The translations under genes were made by a program, and so were the position numbers. Positions 6,899 through 14,100 of a stretch of 17,986 bases of DNA are shown here, in pieces. The DNA comes from DATJSJ01 sp035504175 (lineage in GTDB: Bacteria > Pseudomonadota > Alphaproteobacteria > Acetobacterales > Acetobacteraceae). The notes beneath the pieces are model-generated. The model ran no database searches and had not been told where the DNA came from. It was given only the letters and a program-made list of their open reading frames with translations. The number at the start of each line of letters is the position of its first letter. Positions within the stretch are counted from its first letter, which is position 1. Location: NCBI GenBank assembly GCA_035504175.1, contig DATJSJ010000037.1, positions 1-17,986 on the forward strand, given 5' to 3'.

Positions 6899-9055
6899 TC
6901 AGCCGCCGGCGCGCGGCGCCTCGCGCCCGACCTGCTCGACCGAGGCCGGATCGCCACGGAGCACGGAGACGAGCGTCTTTCCGTCCGCGCGGCGGAACTG
7001 CAGGTCCAGCGTGGTTTCGCCGAACCGCAGGTCGCGCAGCGTCACGTCCGGCAGCCATTCCGGCAGCACCGGATCGACGCGAAGCTTGCCGCGCGGCGCG
7101 TCGGGCTCGATGTCGAGCATCGCCTGGATCAGCGAGAACACCGCGCCCGCGGCCCAGGCCTGCGGCACATTGGCGCCGAGATATTGCACCGGGAATCCGG
7201 AATCGCGGCGCGTCATCCCGGCGTAGAGTTCGGGAAGCTGGTTGAGCGCGAAATAGGAGCCGGCGCGGAAGACGTCGCGCGCCACCGCCGCCGCCTCGGC
7301 GGCGAAGCCGTAGCGCCTGAAGCCGAGGGCGATGAGGCCGTTGTCGTGCGGCCAGACCGAGCCGTTCTGATAGGACAGCGGATTGAACGAGGGGTTGTCG
7401 CTGCTCAGGGTGCGGATGCCCCAGCCGCTCCACATGTCCGGCGCCATCAGCCGCCGCACCACGCGCTCGGCCCGGTCCGGCGGCACGATGCCGGACCAGA
7501 GGAGATGCCCGGGATTGGAGGCGATGGTCCAGACCGGCCGCTTCTCGCCGTCGAGGGCGAAGGCGTAGAACCCGGTCTCCTCGTTCCAGAACGCCGCGTT
7601 GAAGCGCTGATGCAGGCTCGCCGCCTTCTGCCGCAGCGTCGCGGCGCGCTCGGCATCGTCCAGCGCCTCGTACACCTCCGCCATGCGCAGCCAGGCGTCG
7701 TAGACATAGCCTTGCAATTCACACAGCGCCTTCGGGCCCTTCACCAGCGAGCCGTCGGGATTGACCACCGCCTCGCCGGCATCCTTCCAGCCCATGTTCT
7801 CGTAGCCGTGCGGCGAGCGCGTCTGGTACTCCTGGAACCCGTCGCCGTCGCGATCGCCATACTGGTCGATCCAGGCGAGACAGCCTTCGGCGACCGGCAG
7901 CAGCCGTCGCACCAGGGCGAGATCGCCGGTCCAGCGCCAGATCGTGTGCAGCACGATCAGGTAGAGCGGCGTCGCGTCCGCGGTGCCGTAATAGGGCGTG
8001 TGCGGGATCAGCTTGAAATGCGCGAGCTCGCCGCGGCGCAGCTCGTGCGGGATCTTGCCCGGCTCCGCGTCGCGCTCGGGGTCGATCTCGCGCGCCTGCC
8101 ATGATCCCAGCACGTCGAGCGCGCCGCGGGCGAAGGCCGGATAGACATGCGCGTTCTGCAACGAGACGATCAGGCTGTCGCGGCCGAACAGCGCGATGAA
8201 CCAGGGCAGTCCGGCGGCCGGCACGAACTCCATGTGGTCCGTGCCCTCGATCGGCAGGCGCAGCGCTGCCATGTCGTCGATCGCCTGCGCGTAAAGCCGG
8301 TTCAGGTCCTCGTTGGCGCAGGTGAATTTCAGCACGCTCGCCGACCATTCGGCGAGGCTGCGCCGCAGCGGTGCGTGCGCATCCTCGACCGAGCATTCCG
8401 ACGGCGCACCATAATGCGCGGTGCCGTCGACGAGTTCGTAGAGCAGGCAGGCATGCCAGGTCCGCCCCGGCTCGATCGAGACCGGAAAGCTGAGCCGGCC
8501 ATTGGCGAACACCGCCGACGCGTCGCTGCGCGCCGTCTGCACGATCACCTCCCGCTGGAAGTCGCGATTGCGGTAGGTGGTGGTCAGGCGCTCGGTCTGG
8601 CCGTCCCAGCCGGTGGTGATGCGGCCGCGGCGGATGATGCGGCCGCCCTTGACCTCGAAGATGTCGGCGAAGTCGCTGCGGATCGCGATCTCCAGGTTGA
8701 AGCGCGCCGGCGTGCCGCCGTGATTGGTGATGTCGAAATCCTCGTGCAGCCCCTCGCCGATCGCGCGCGACACCACGAGCGAAAGTGTGTGCGCGGGGAT
8801 GTCGCCGTCCTCGGTAGGCAGGCGCGGGTTGGTCAGATGAATGCGGGCGGCGTACGGCACCACCGCGCCGCTGTTCAGCAGCTCCCAGGTCTCGCCATTG
8901 GCATAGAGATGCCAGGAGCTGATCAGCCGCGTGTCGAGGAAATACAGCCCCTTGTCGCTGGGCCAGAGGATGCGCCCGTCCGGCTCGGTCAGCAGCACGC
9001 TGTGGCCGTGATGAATCGCGATCTGCGGCGGCCCGACCTTGATCTCCAGTGCCAC
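6899..9055 (-). CDS. Amylo-alpha-1,6-glucosidase (glycogen debranching) family protein (718 aa)
   Basis: Residues about 10-210 match the beta-rich N-terminal domain of bacterial glycogen-debranching proteins (LLTEPDGRI, KGLYFLDTR, DFDITNHG, SDFADIFEVK). Residues about 270-700 form the (alpha/alpha)6 glucosidase domain, with AAGLPWFIALFGRDSLIVS (about 280-298), YYGTADATPLY (355-365) and a late NGSVWPHDNG. Such enzymes hydrolyse alpha-1,6 branch glucosyl residues of glycogen or related glucans in the cytoplasm; the exact substrate cannot be told from sequence. The GTG at 9055 is chosen because GGAG lies 7 nt upstream. The longer frame from 9112 would run into the tRNA-Leu gene and translate its 3' end. 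The stop is 127 nt upstream of the kinase frame on the same strand. No other glycogen gene (glgA/B/C/P) is adjacent. Confidence 0.9.
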   Translation of the reverse strand: MALEIKVGPPQIAIHHGHSVLLTEPDGRILWPSDKGLYFLDTRLISSWHLYANGETWELLNSGAVVPYAARIHLTNPRLPTEDGDIPAHTLSLVVSRAIGEGLHEDFDITNHGGTPARFNLEIAIRSDFADIFEVKGGRIIRRGRITTGWDGQTERLTTTYRNRDFQREVIVQTARSDASAVFANGRLSFPVSIEPGRTWHACLLYELVDGTAHYGAPSECSVEDAHAPLRRSLAEWSASVLKFTCANEDLNRLYAQAIDDMAALRLPIEGTDHMEFVPAAGLPWFIALFGRDSLIVSLQNAHVYPAFARGALDVLGSWQAREIDPERDAEPGKIPHELRRGELAHFKLIPHTPYYGTADATPLYLIVLHTIWRWTGDLALVRRLLPVAEGCLAWIDQYGDRDGDGFQEYQTRSPHGYENMGWKDAGEAVVNPDGSLVKGPKALCELQGYVYDAWLRMAEVYEALDDAERAATLRQKAASLHQRFNAAFWNEETGFYAFALDGEKRPVWTIASNPGHLLWSGIVPPDRAERVVRRLMAPDMWSGWGIRTLSSDNPSFNPLSYQNGSVWPHDNGLIALGFRRYGFAAEAAAVARDVFRAGSYFALNQLPELYAGMTRRDSGFPVQYLGANVPQAWAAGAVFSLIQAMLDIEPDAPRGKLRVDPVLPEWLPDVTLRDLRFGETTLDLQFRRADGKTLVSVLRGDPASVEQVGREAPRAGG

Positions 9056-9082
9056 GCACTTGCTCCGCTGCTGTGGGGCCGC

Positions 9083-9166
9083 TGGTGCGAGAGGGGGGAT
9101 TCGAACCCCCACGCCTTGCGGCGCACGATTTTGAGTCGCGTGCGTCTACCGTTCCGCCACTCTCGC
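9083..9166 (-). tRNA. tRNA-Leu (CAA)
   Basis: A class II tRNA on the minus strand. The acceptor GCGAGAG (9166-9160) pairs with CTCTCGC (9093-9087), with discriminator A at 9086 and an encoded CCA (9085-9083). The anticodon loop CTCAAAA gives CAA (9133-9131). A long variable arm with stem GCGCC/GGCGT and a T-arm GGGGGTTCGAATCCCCC are visible. It reads UUG codons. The 3' end is only 27 nt from the start codon of the debranching enzyme gene. A weak TATTTT -10-like hexamer lies at 9196-9191. Confidence 0.96.
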
Positions 9167-9266
9167 CCGCAGAGCCGTCCGAGGGCCGCGAAAATACAGC
9201 ATCCTCGGCGGCCTGCCAGGGGCCCGGCCGGAGGCAACTGCGGCGGGGCGGATGCGGCCGGGTGGT

Positions 9267-9295
9267 TTGCGTCGGCCCGGCGTTGGCGCTATAGG
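9267..9295 (+). promoter_or_regulatory. Housekeeping-type promoter of tRNA-Asn
   Basis: TTGCGT (9267-9272) and TATAGG (9290-9295) are separated by exactly 17 nt. The expected start point near 9302 is about 7 nt ahead of the tRNA. This fits the sigma-70 (RpoD) pattern of alphaproteobacterial tRNA genes, in an otherwise GC-rich gap between two divergent tRNAs. Confidence 0.65.
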
Positions 9296-9308
9296 GGCGG
9301 CCCGCTGA

Positions 9309-9384
9309 TCCCGGATAGCTCAGTCGGTAGAGCAAGCGGCTGTTAACCGCTGGGTCGTAGGTTCGAGTCCTACTCCGGGAGCCA
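9309..9384 (+). tRNA. tRNA-Asn (GTT)
   Basis: The acceptor TCCCGGA (9309-9315) pairs with TCCGGGA (9374-9380), with discriminator G (9381) and encoded CCA (9382-9384). The anticodon stem AGCGG/CCGCT encloses CTGTTAA with anticodon GTT at 9342-9344. The D-arm has the usual AGCTCAGTCGGTAGAGC and the T-loop is TTCGAGT. It is divergent from tRNA-Leu across 142 bp. Confidence 0.97.
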
Positions 9385-9584
9385 CTCTTGGGCGCCGGTA
9401 CGGGCGCCGGCGCGCTCGGGCGCCGGAACGGGCCAGCCGGCGCCTCCTTTCTCATCGGCCCCGCCGGCCGATCGCGCATCCGGACCGCCCCGCCTGCCGG
9501 GCCCGGCGGTCCCAACAGGGCGCGGGTTGCCCGCGACCGGTCGCCGACCGATGATGCCCGAGCGCTACGTGCCGTTTTCCGGAC

Positions 9585-9620
9585 GCCCAGGATATTGCCC
9601 AGGATAGTGCCGAGGATATT
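9585..9620 (+). repeat. Three tandem 12-bp repeats upstream of phnM
   Basis: Units are GCCCAGGATATT (9585-9596), GCCCAGGATAGT (9597-9608) and GCCGAGGATATT (9609-9620), directly followed by CATGAAC. Each unit contains an AGGA Shine-Dalgarno core, and the last one is placed to serve the ATG at 9622. They could be stacked ribosome-binding sites, an operator with repeated half-sites or a slippage-prone tract. The rest of the gap between tRNA-Asn and phnM (9385-9584) shows nothing recognisable. Confidence 0.55.
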
Positions 9621-9687
9621 CATGAACAGTCCTTTTCCGATCCCGGACCTCGCGGCTTCCCTGTCCCGCCGGCCCCAGGAGAGCGAG

Positions 9688-10815
9688 ATGGTGCTGACGC
9701 GGGCCCGGCTGGTCCTGCCCGATGCGGTGCTGCATGGAACGGTGGTGGTCCGCGACGGGCGCATCGCCGAGGTGCAGCCCGGAGTCTCGGCCGTCCCGGG
9801 CGCGCTCGATCTGGACGGCGATACGCTGATCCCGGGCATCGTCGACCTGCACACCGACAATCTCGAGCGGCAGGTGCTGCCGCGCAGCGTGGCGCGCTGG
9901 CCGTCGCGCTCCGCACTGGTCGCGCACGACGCGCAATGCGCCGCGGCCGGGATCACCACCGTGCTCGACGCGCTCTGCGTCGGCGATACCGGCTTCGACC
10001 AGGACCGGGTGCGCACCTTCCAGGAGGGCGTCGCCGATCTCGACGCCCTGGCGGGCACCGGGCTGTTGAAGGCGCAGCATTTCCTGCATCTGCGCTGCGA
10101 GCTGCCGGCGGCCGATCTGATGGCGCTGTTCGAGCCGGTCGCCGACCACCCGGCGCTGCGGCTGGTCAGTCTGATGGATCACTGTCCCGGGGTCGGGCAG
10201 TATTTCGATCTAGAGCGTTATCGCGCGCTGCGCCGCAGAGACGGGCAGAGCGAGCCGTATATCGAGCGACGGATCGGTGAGCTGCAGGCGCAGCGGGCGC
10301 GGATGCGCGACCCCAACCGCCGGGCGCTGCTCGCGCGTCTCGCCGGGCGCGACGTGGTGCTGGCGAGCCATGACGACCGCACCGAGGAGGAGATTGCCGA
10401 GAATGCCGCGGACGGCATTGCCATCAGCGAGTTCCCGGTGACGCTCACGGCGGCGATGGCGGCGAAGCGGCGGACGATGGCGGTGATCGCCGGTGCTCCC
10501 AACCTGGTGCGCGGCGGATCGCATTCCGGCAACGTCGCCGCGGCCGAGCTGCTTCGCGAGCAGGCAGTCGACGCGCTCGCCTCGGACTACGTGCCGGCCA
10601 GCCTGGTGGAGGCCGCCTTCCAGGGCGCGGAGGCCGGCACGATTACCCTGCCCGACGCGATCGGCCTGGTGACGCGGCGCCCGGCCGAACTCGCCGGACT
10701 TTCGGATCGTGGCCGGATTGCAGCCGGGGCGCGGGCCGATCTCGTGCGCGTGCGGCCGCTGCGGGGCCTGCCGGTGATCCGCGCCGTCTGGCGCGAGGGC
10801 ATGCGCGTCGCGTGA
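9688..10815 (+). CDS. phnM: Alpha-D-ribose 1-methylphosphonate 5-triphosphate diphosphatase (PhnM)
   Basis: An amidohydrolase-fold enzyme of the C-P lyase pathway. It releases pyrophosphate from ribose 1-(alkylphosphonate) 5-triphosphate to give the 5-phosphate substrate of the lyase PhnJ. Metal and family motifs are visible: LHTDNLE with H55/D57, H80, HFLHLRCE (131-138), MDHCPG (163-168), SHDD (227-230) and LASDYVP (298-304). It ends with the typical GRIAAGARADLVRV. At 375 residues it matches the usual length. The ATG at 9688 is chosen because it aligns with family N-termini (MVLTRARLVLPD) and has AGGAG about 6 nt upstream. An ATG at 9622 would add 22 residues and also has a GAGG site. The stop overlaps the next gene's start (TGATG), indicating translational coupling. 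Confidence 0.93.
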   Translation: MVLTRARLVLPDAVLHGTVVVRDGRIAEVQPGVSAVPGALDLDGDTLIPGIVDLHTDNLERQVLPRSVARWPSRSALVAHDAQCAAAGITTVLDALCVGDTGFDQDRVRTFQEGVADLDALAGTGLLKAQHFLHLRCELPAADLMALFEPVADHPALRLVSLMDHCPGVGQYFDLERYRALRRRDGQSEPYIERRIGELQAQRARMRDPNRRALLARLAGRDVVLASHDDRTEEEIAENAADGIAISEFPVTLTAAMAAKRRTMAVIAGAPNLVRGGSHSGNVAAAELLREQAVDALASDYVPASLVEAAFQGAEAGTITLPDAIGLVTRRPAELAGLSDRGRIAAGARADLVRVRPLRGLPVIRAVWREGMRVA

Positions 10816-11543
10816 TGGACGGCGCGCCGAACCTGTCGCCACGGCCGGACCGGGCCGGGACGGCGGATGCGGCCGGATTGCGCGTCGCGCTCTATTACGC
10901 CCCCGCGCCTTCCGACCCGCTCTGGCAGGCGGGCTGTCGATGGCTCGGACGCGATCCGCAGACCGGGGTCCCGTTGCCGCAGCCCGACCTGCCGGACGTC
11001 GCCGCGATCACGGCCGACGCGCGCGGCTACGGTTTCCACGCGACGCTGAAACCGCCGATGCGCCTCGCCGGCGGCTGGCGCGACTTCCTCGCCGACGCGC
11101 GGGCGCTGGCCGCCACGATCGCTCCGTTCGAGCTGCCGGCGCTGCGGGTCGGGCTGCTCGGCGACTTCCTCGCCCTTCTCGAGCAGCACCCTTCGCGGGC
11201 GCTGCGCGCCTTCGCCGATGCCTGCGTCGCCGGGCTGGACCGCCACCGCGCCCCGCCGAGTGCCGCCGAGCTGGCCCGTAGGCGGCAGGGCGACCTCTCG
11301 CCGGAGCGCGCGGCGCTGCTGCAGCGCTGGGGCTATCCGGACGTGTTCGACGCCTGGCGCTTTCACATGACGCTCAGTCGTCGCCTCGCGCCGGCCGAAG
11401 CCGCGCTCTGGCAGCCGGCCGCCACAGCATACTTTGCGCCGGCACTGGCCCTGCCCCGCCGGGTCGGCGAGCTGTGCATCTTCACCCAGGACGGGCCCGG
11501 GTCGCCGTTTCTTATGACAGAGCGGCTTCCGCTGGCCGGCTGA
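10815..11543 (+). CDS. DUF1045-type phosphonate-metabolism protein, 2H phosphoesterase fold (242 aa)
   Basis: The two signature motifs of the 2H phosphoesterase superfamily are present: H75-A-T77 in GYGFHATLKPP and H184-M-T186 in WRFHMTLSRR, about 109 residues apart. Opening VALYYAP and closing ELCIFTQDGPGSPF match the phosphonate-operon protein family (DUF1045, TIGR03223-like). 2H enzymes open or hydrolyse cyclic phosphates. In C-P lyase clusters this protein could perform the ribose 1,2-cyclic phosphate step normally assigned to PhnP; that is inference. The ATG at 10815 shares its A with the phnM stop codon; a GTG codon one position earlier is also in frame. The 3' end overlaps phnN, on the other strand, by 32 bp. 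Confidence 0.87.
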   Translation: MDGAPNLSPRPDRAGTADAAGLRVALYYAPAPSDPLWQAGCRWLGRDPQTGVPLPQPDLPDVAAITADARGYGFHATLKPPMRLAGGWRDFLADARALAATIAPFELPALRVGLLGDFLALLEQHPSRALRAFADACVAGLDRHRAPPSAAELARRRQGDLSPERAALLQRWGYPDVFDAWRFHMTLSRRLAPAEAALWQPAATAYFAPALALPRRVGELCIFTQDGPGSPFLMTERLPLAG

Positions 11544-12144
11544 AGGCAGGTAGCGCCACCACTGACGGCGCCGGGTCGATCATGGCGCGGCTGGACAGCG
11601 CGGGCGCCTGACCCGCGGCACGCAGCAGCGCGGCAACCAGGCGCCGCGTGCCCTGCTCGATCGTGCCGTCATTGACGATGGTTTCGCTCAGCAATCCGTC
11701 CGGCAGCCGCACCGCGCGGGCCAGACGTGAGGCCGCGCCGACGGCGTCGAGACGCCCCTGCGCCGCCAGCCGCCGCGCCAGCAGGTCGGGCGGCGCAGTC
11801 ACTTCGATGACGCGTACGGGATAGGCCAGAGCGGCATCGCCAACCAGGGTGCGCGACACGTTGGCGACGGCAATGCGTCCCTGCGCCACGTCGATGCCGA
11901 TATCGGCCGGAATCCCGTAGTGACAGCCATTCCTGCGCCAGGCCAGCGCGAACACGCCGGCCTCGCGACGGGCGACAAACGTCTTCTCGTCCACCGATTC
12001 GTACTCTTCCCCCTTGGGATCGGGGGGGCGGGTGATCGTTCGCTGGACGAAGCGGAACCGTCGGTCGCTACCCAGGACGCGGCGCGCTGCCTTCAGCAGC
12101 GTGTCCTTGCCCGCGCCGGTGGGCCCGACGATGAGCACCAGCAT
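11512..12144 (-). CDS. phnN: Ribose 1,5-bisphosphate phosphokinase (PhnN)
   Basis: A guanylate-kinase-like P-loop kinase that converts ribose 1,5-bisphosphate and ATP to PRPP, the salvage end of the C-P lyase pathway. The P-loop GPTGAGKDT (residues 7-15) has the Asp after Lys typical of PhnN. Further family features are RFVQRTITRPP (about 31-41), the HYGIP motif and ANVSR. At 210 residues it is somewhat longer than the usual 180-190, because of a C-terminal Ala/Pro-rich tail that lies over the end of the convergent gene. The ATG at 12144 has GGGAGG 4 nt upstream. Its position opposite phnM and the 2H gene keeps three pathway genes together on two transcripts. Confidence 0.9.
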   Translation of the reverse strand: MLVLIVGPTGAGKDTLLKAARRVLGSDRRFRFVQRTITRPPDPKGEEYESVDEKTFVARREAGVFALAWRRNGCHYGIPADIGIDVAQGRIAVANVSRTLVGDAALAYPVRVIEVTAPPDLLARRLAAQGRLDAVGAASRLARAVRLPDGLLSETIVNDGTIEQGTRRLVAALLRAAGQAPALSSRAMIDPAPSVVALPAFSRPAEAALS

Positions 12145-12175
12145 GCGGCCTCCCTTGCGTGATTGAGATCAGGGT

Positions 12176-12191
12176 GGGCGCACACGCGCCC
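12176..12191. repeat. Short hairpin between the ThDP enzyme gene and phnN
   Basis: GGGCGC (12176-12181) and GCGCCC (12186-12191) pair around ACAC, in the 95-bp same-strand gap. It may be a weak terminator of the ThDP-enzyme transcript or part of the phnN leader. No U-tract is seen on the minus strand. Confidence 0.25.
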
Positions 12192-12239
12192 GAGTGCAAC
12201 ACAAAACGACACGATCCGTGTGCGAGCCGCCGCGGCGGC

Positions 12240-14027
12240 TCACCGTCCCGGCTTGGCGCGCGATCCGGAGCGGCGGGCGGGTGACGTCGGACGCACCGCG
12301 CCGGATGGGCGGGCCGCGCCGGACTCCGCCGCCGCCGCGGGTCGTCCCCGCTTGCCCCGCAGCGCCGCGATGGTGGCACGCGAGGTGATCTGTTCGGGAT
12401 CGACCCGCAGCTCGATCACCGCCGGCCGGCCGCTCGCCACCGCGCTCCGGAACGCGGGAGCGAAGGCGTCGGTCTCGGTGACCACCTCGCCATGTCCGCC
12501 GAAGGCTTCGATCAGCCGGGCGAAATCCGGGTTGGTCAGGGCGGTGCCGGAGACGCGGCCGGGATAGCGCCGCTCCTGGAACATGCGGATCGTGCCGTAC
12601 ATCCCGTTGTTGAAAACCAGGATGATCGGCGCCGTGCCGTGGTGGAAGGCGGTCGCGATCTCCTGCCCGGTCATCAGCATGCCGCCGTCGCCGACGAAGG
12701 CGATCGTCAAGCGCTCCGGGAAGGCGATGCTCGCGCCAACCGCCGCCGGAACGGCGTAGCCCATCGCGCCGTTGGTCGGACCAATGAAGTCCTGCCGCGG
12801 CCCGACCTGCATGAAGCGCGGCGGCCAGCCGGCGAAATTGCCGGCGTCGCAGGTGAAGATCGCGTCCTCCGGCACCAGCGTCTGCAGCGTCTGCAGCACG
12901 CGTGCGAGATTGAGCGGCCCCGGATAGTCGGGCGGCGCCATCGCCGCCTCGCGCACCGCCCGCAGGCCGCGCGTCCACTCGCCCCAGGGTCCGGCGGCGC
13001 CGGGCAGCGCGCGCGCCGCCAGCGCAAAGGCATTGAGATCGGCGGCAATGCCCAGCGCGACGCGGAACACGCGGCCGATCTCGGCCGCGTCGGGATGCAC
13101 CTGCACGATCGGCGTCGCGCCCGCCTGGTCGAGCAGGGTGTAGCCTTGCGAGACCGCTTCGCCGAGCCGCGTGCCGATCGCGAGGATAAGATCGGTCTCC
13201 GGCACCCGCGCCAGCAGGGCCGGGTCGGAGCCGACGCCGAGATCGCCGATGTAGTTCGCCAGCCCGCCGTCGTAGAGCGATTGCCGCCGGAAGCCGACGC
13301 AGACCGGGATGTCGCGGGCGGTCAGGAAGTCCCGGATCGCCGCGCGGCCCGCCTCGCTCCAGCGCGAGCCGCCCAGGATCGCCAGCGGGCGGCGGGCGCG
13401 GTCGAGCATCTGCTGCATTTGCGCGAGCGCCGCCGGATCCGGATGCGGCGGCGCCACCGCGGCGGGGCCGACATCCGGAACCGCGACGGCGTGCTGCTGC
13501 ATCTCCTCCGAGAGTGCGATCACCACCGGGCCGGGACGGCCGGAGGTCGCGACGTCGACGGCGTGTGCCACCAGTTCGGGGATGCGCCGCGCGTCGTCGA
13601 TCTGCGTCACCCACTTGGCGAGCGGGGCGAACATCCGCCGGTAGTCGACTTCCTGGAAGCTGTCGCGGTCGGTCTCGGCAAACGGGATCTGGCCCACGAA
13701 CAGCAGCAGCGGCGTGCTGTCCTGCTGTGCCACATGCACGCCGATCGCGGCGTGGCAGGCACCGGGCCCACGCGTCACCATCGCCGCCGCCGGCCGGCCG
13801 GTGAGCTTGCCGCAGGCTTCGGCCATGTGCACGGCGGCGGCCTCGAAGCGGCAGGTGACCAGCTTCAGCCGGTCGCGCACCGCGAACAGCCCGTCGAGCA
13901 CGTCGAGATAGCTTTCGCCCGGCACGGCGAAGACATGGTCGATGCCCTGCGCCAGCAGCGCATCGGCCACCAGCCGCCCGCCGGTTCGCGGCCTTACGCG
14001 TGCGCCTCGCGCCCGGCGCAGTTCCAT
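12240..14027 (-). CDS. Acetolactate synthase-like ThDP-dependent enzyme (595 aa)
   Basis: The three-domain thiamine diphosphate enzyme layout is complete. The N-terminal pyrimidine-binding domain (about 15-180) has GIDHVFAVPGESYLD and the catalytic Glu (E62, in CRFEAAAVHMAE). The central domain (about 195-335) contains DLILAIGTRL. The pyrophosphate-binding domain (about 375-555) has GDGG (446-449) and NN (473-474), 27 residues apart, as in the ThDP motif. It is closest in style to acetolactate synthase large subunit and related carboligases or decarboxylases. No small regulatory subunit (ilvN) is adjacent, so biosynthetic IlvB is less likely and the substrate is unknown. A basic Ala/Pro/Arg tail of about 35 residues (560-595) is unusual. 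The ATG at 14027 is chosen for position relative to the domain; GGAGGG lies about 9 nt upstream. The alternative at 14084 adds an unlikely extension. Confidence 0.88.
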   Translation of the reverse strand: MELRRARGARVRPRTGGRLVADALLAQGIDHVFAVPGESYLDVLDGLFAVRDRLKLVTCRFEAAAVHMAEACGKLTGRPAAAMVTRGPGACHAAIGVHVAQQDSTPLLLFVGQIPFAETDRDSFQEVDYRRMFAPLAKWVTQIDDARRIPELVAHAVDVATSGRPGPVVIALSEEMQQHAVAVPDVGPAAVAPPHPDPAALAQMQQMLDRARRPLAILGGSRWSEAGRAAIRDFLTARDIPVCVGFRRQSLYDGGLANYIGDLGVGSDPALLARVPETDLILAIGTRLGEAVSQGYTLLDQAGATPIVQVHPDAAEIGRVFRVALGIAADLNAFALAARALPGAAGPWGEWTRGLRAVREAAMAPPDYPGPLNLARVLQTLQTLVPEDAIFTCDAGNFAGWPPRFMQVGPRQDFIGPTNGAMGYAVPAAVGASIAFPERLTIAFVGDGGMLMTGQEIATAFHHGTAPIILVFNNGMYGTIRMFQERRYPGRVSGTALTNPDFARLIEAFGGHGEVVTETDAFAPAFRSAVASGRPAVIELRVDPEQITSRATIAALRGKRGRPAAAAESGAARPSGAVRPTSPARRSGSRAKPGR

Positions 14028-14050
14028 CCTTGGCTGCCCTCCCGCACAAT

Positions 14051-14068
14051 CCGGCCACCATAGGCCGG
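14051..14068. promoter_or_regulatory. Inverted repeat in the divergent promoter gap
   Basis: CCGGCC (14051-14056) and GGCCGG (14063-14068) are perfect arms with a 6-nt spacer, centred in the 73-bp gap between the ThDP enzyme (minus) and the RAM-domain gene (plus). This is a candidate operator controlling both, although such GC-only repeats also arise by chance in this genome. Confidence 0.3.
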
Positions 14069-14100
14069 CGCGAGGCGGCGGCAACAGTGGAGGGCGGGAG

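Noticed and set aside
9056..9112. N-terminal extension of the debranching enzyme (MGVRIPPLAP..)
   Set aside because: This is the translation of the tRNA-Leu 3' part, a typical artefact; the GTG at 9055 has its own Shine-Dalgarno site.
9388..9687. Extended N-terminus of phnM beginning just after tRNA-Asn
   Set aside because: The extra 100 residues are Gly/Pro/Arg-rich and unrelated to PhnM. The ATG at 9688 has an excellent ribosome-binding site and matches the family length.
7719..10058. 779-codon open frame on the minus strand, starting near the phnM 5' end
   Set aside because: It runs antisense through phnM and tRNA-Asn, across tRNA-Leu and in another frame of the debranching enzyme gene. 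Its product is Arg/Ala/Pro-rich with no domain. It is a GC-driven shadow frame.
12240..14027. Phosphonopyruvate decarboxylase, suggested by the nearby phn genes
   Set aside because: Phosphonopyruvate decarboxylases are about 380 residues and lack the central domain. This 595-residue protein has the full three-domain acetolactate synthase layout.
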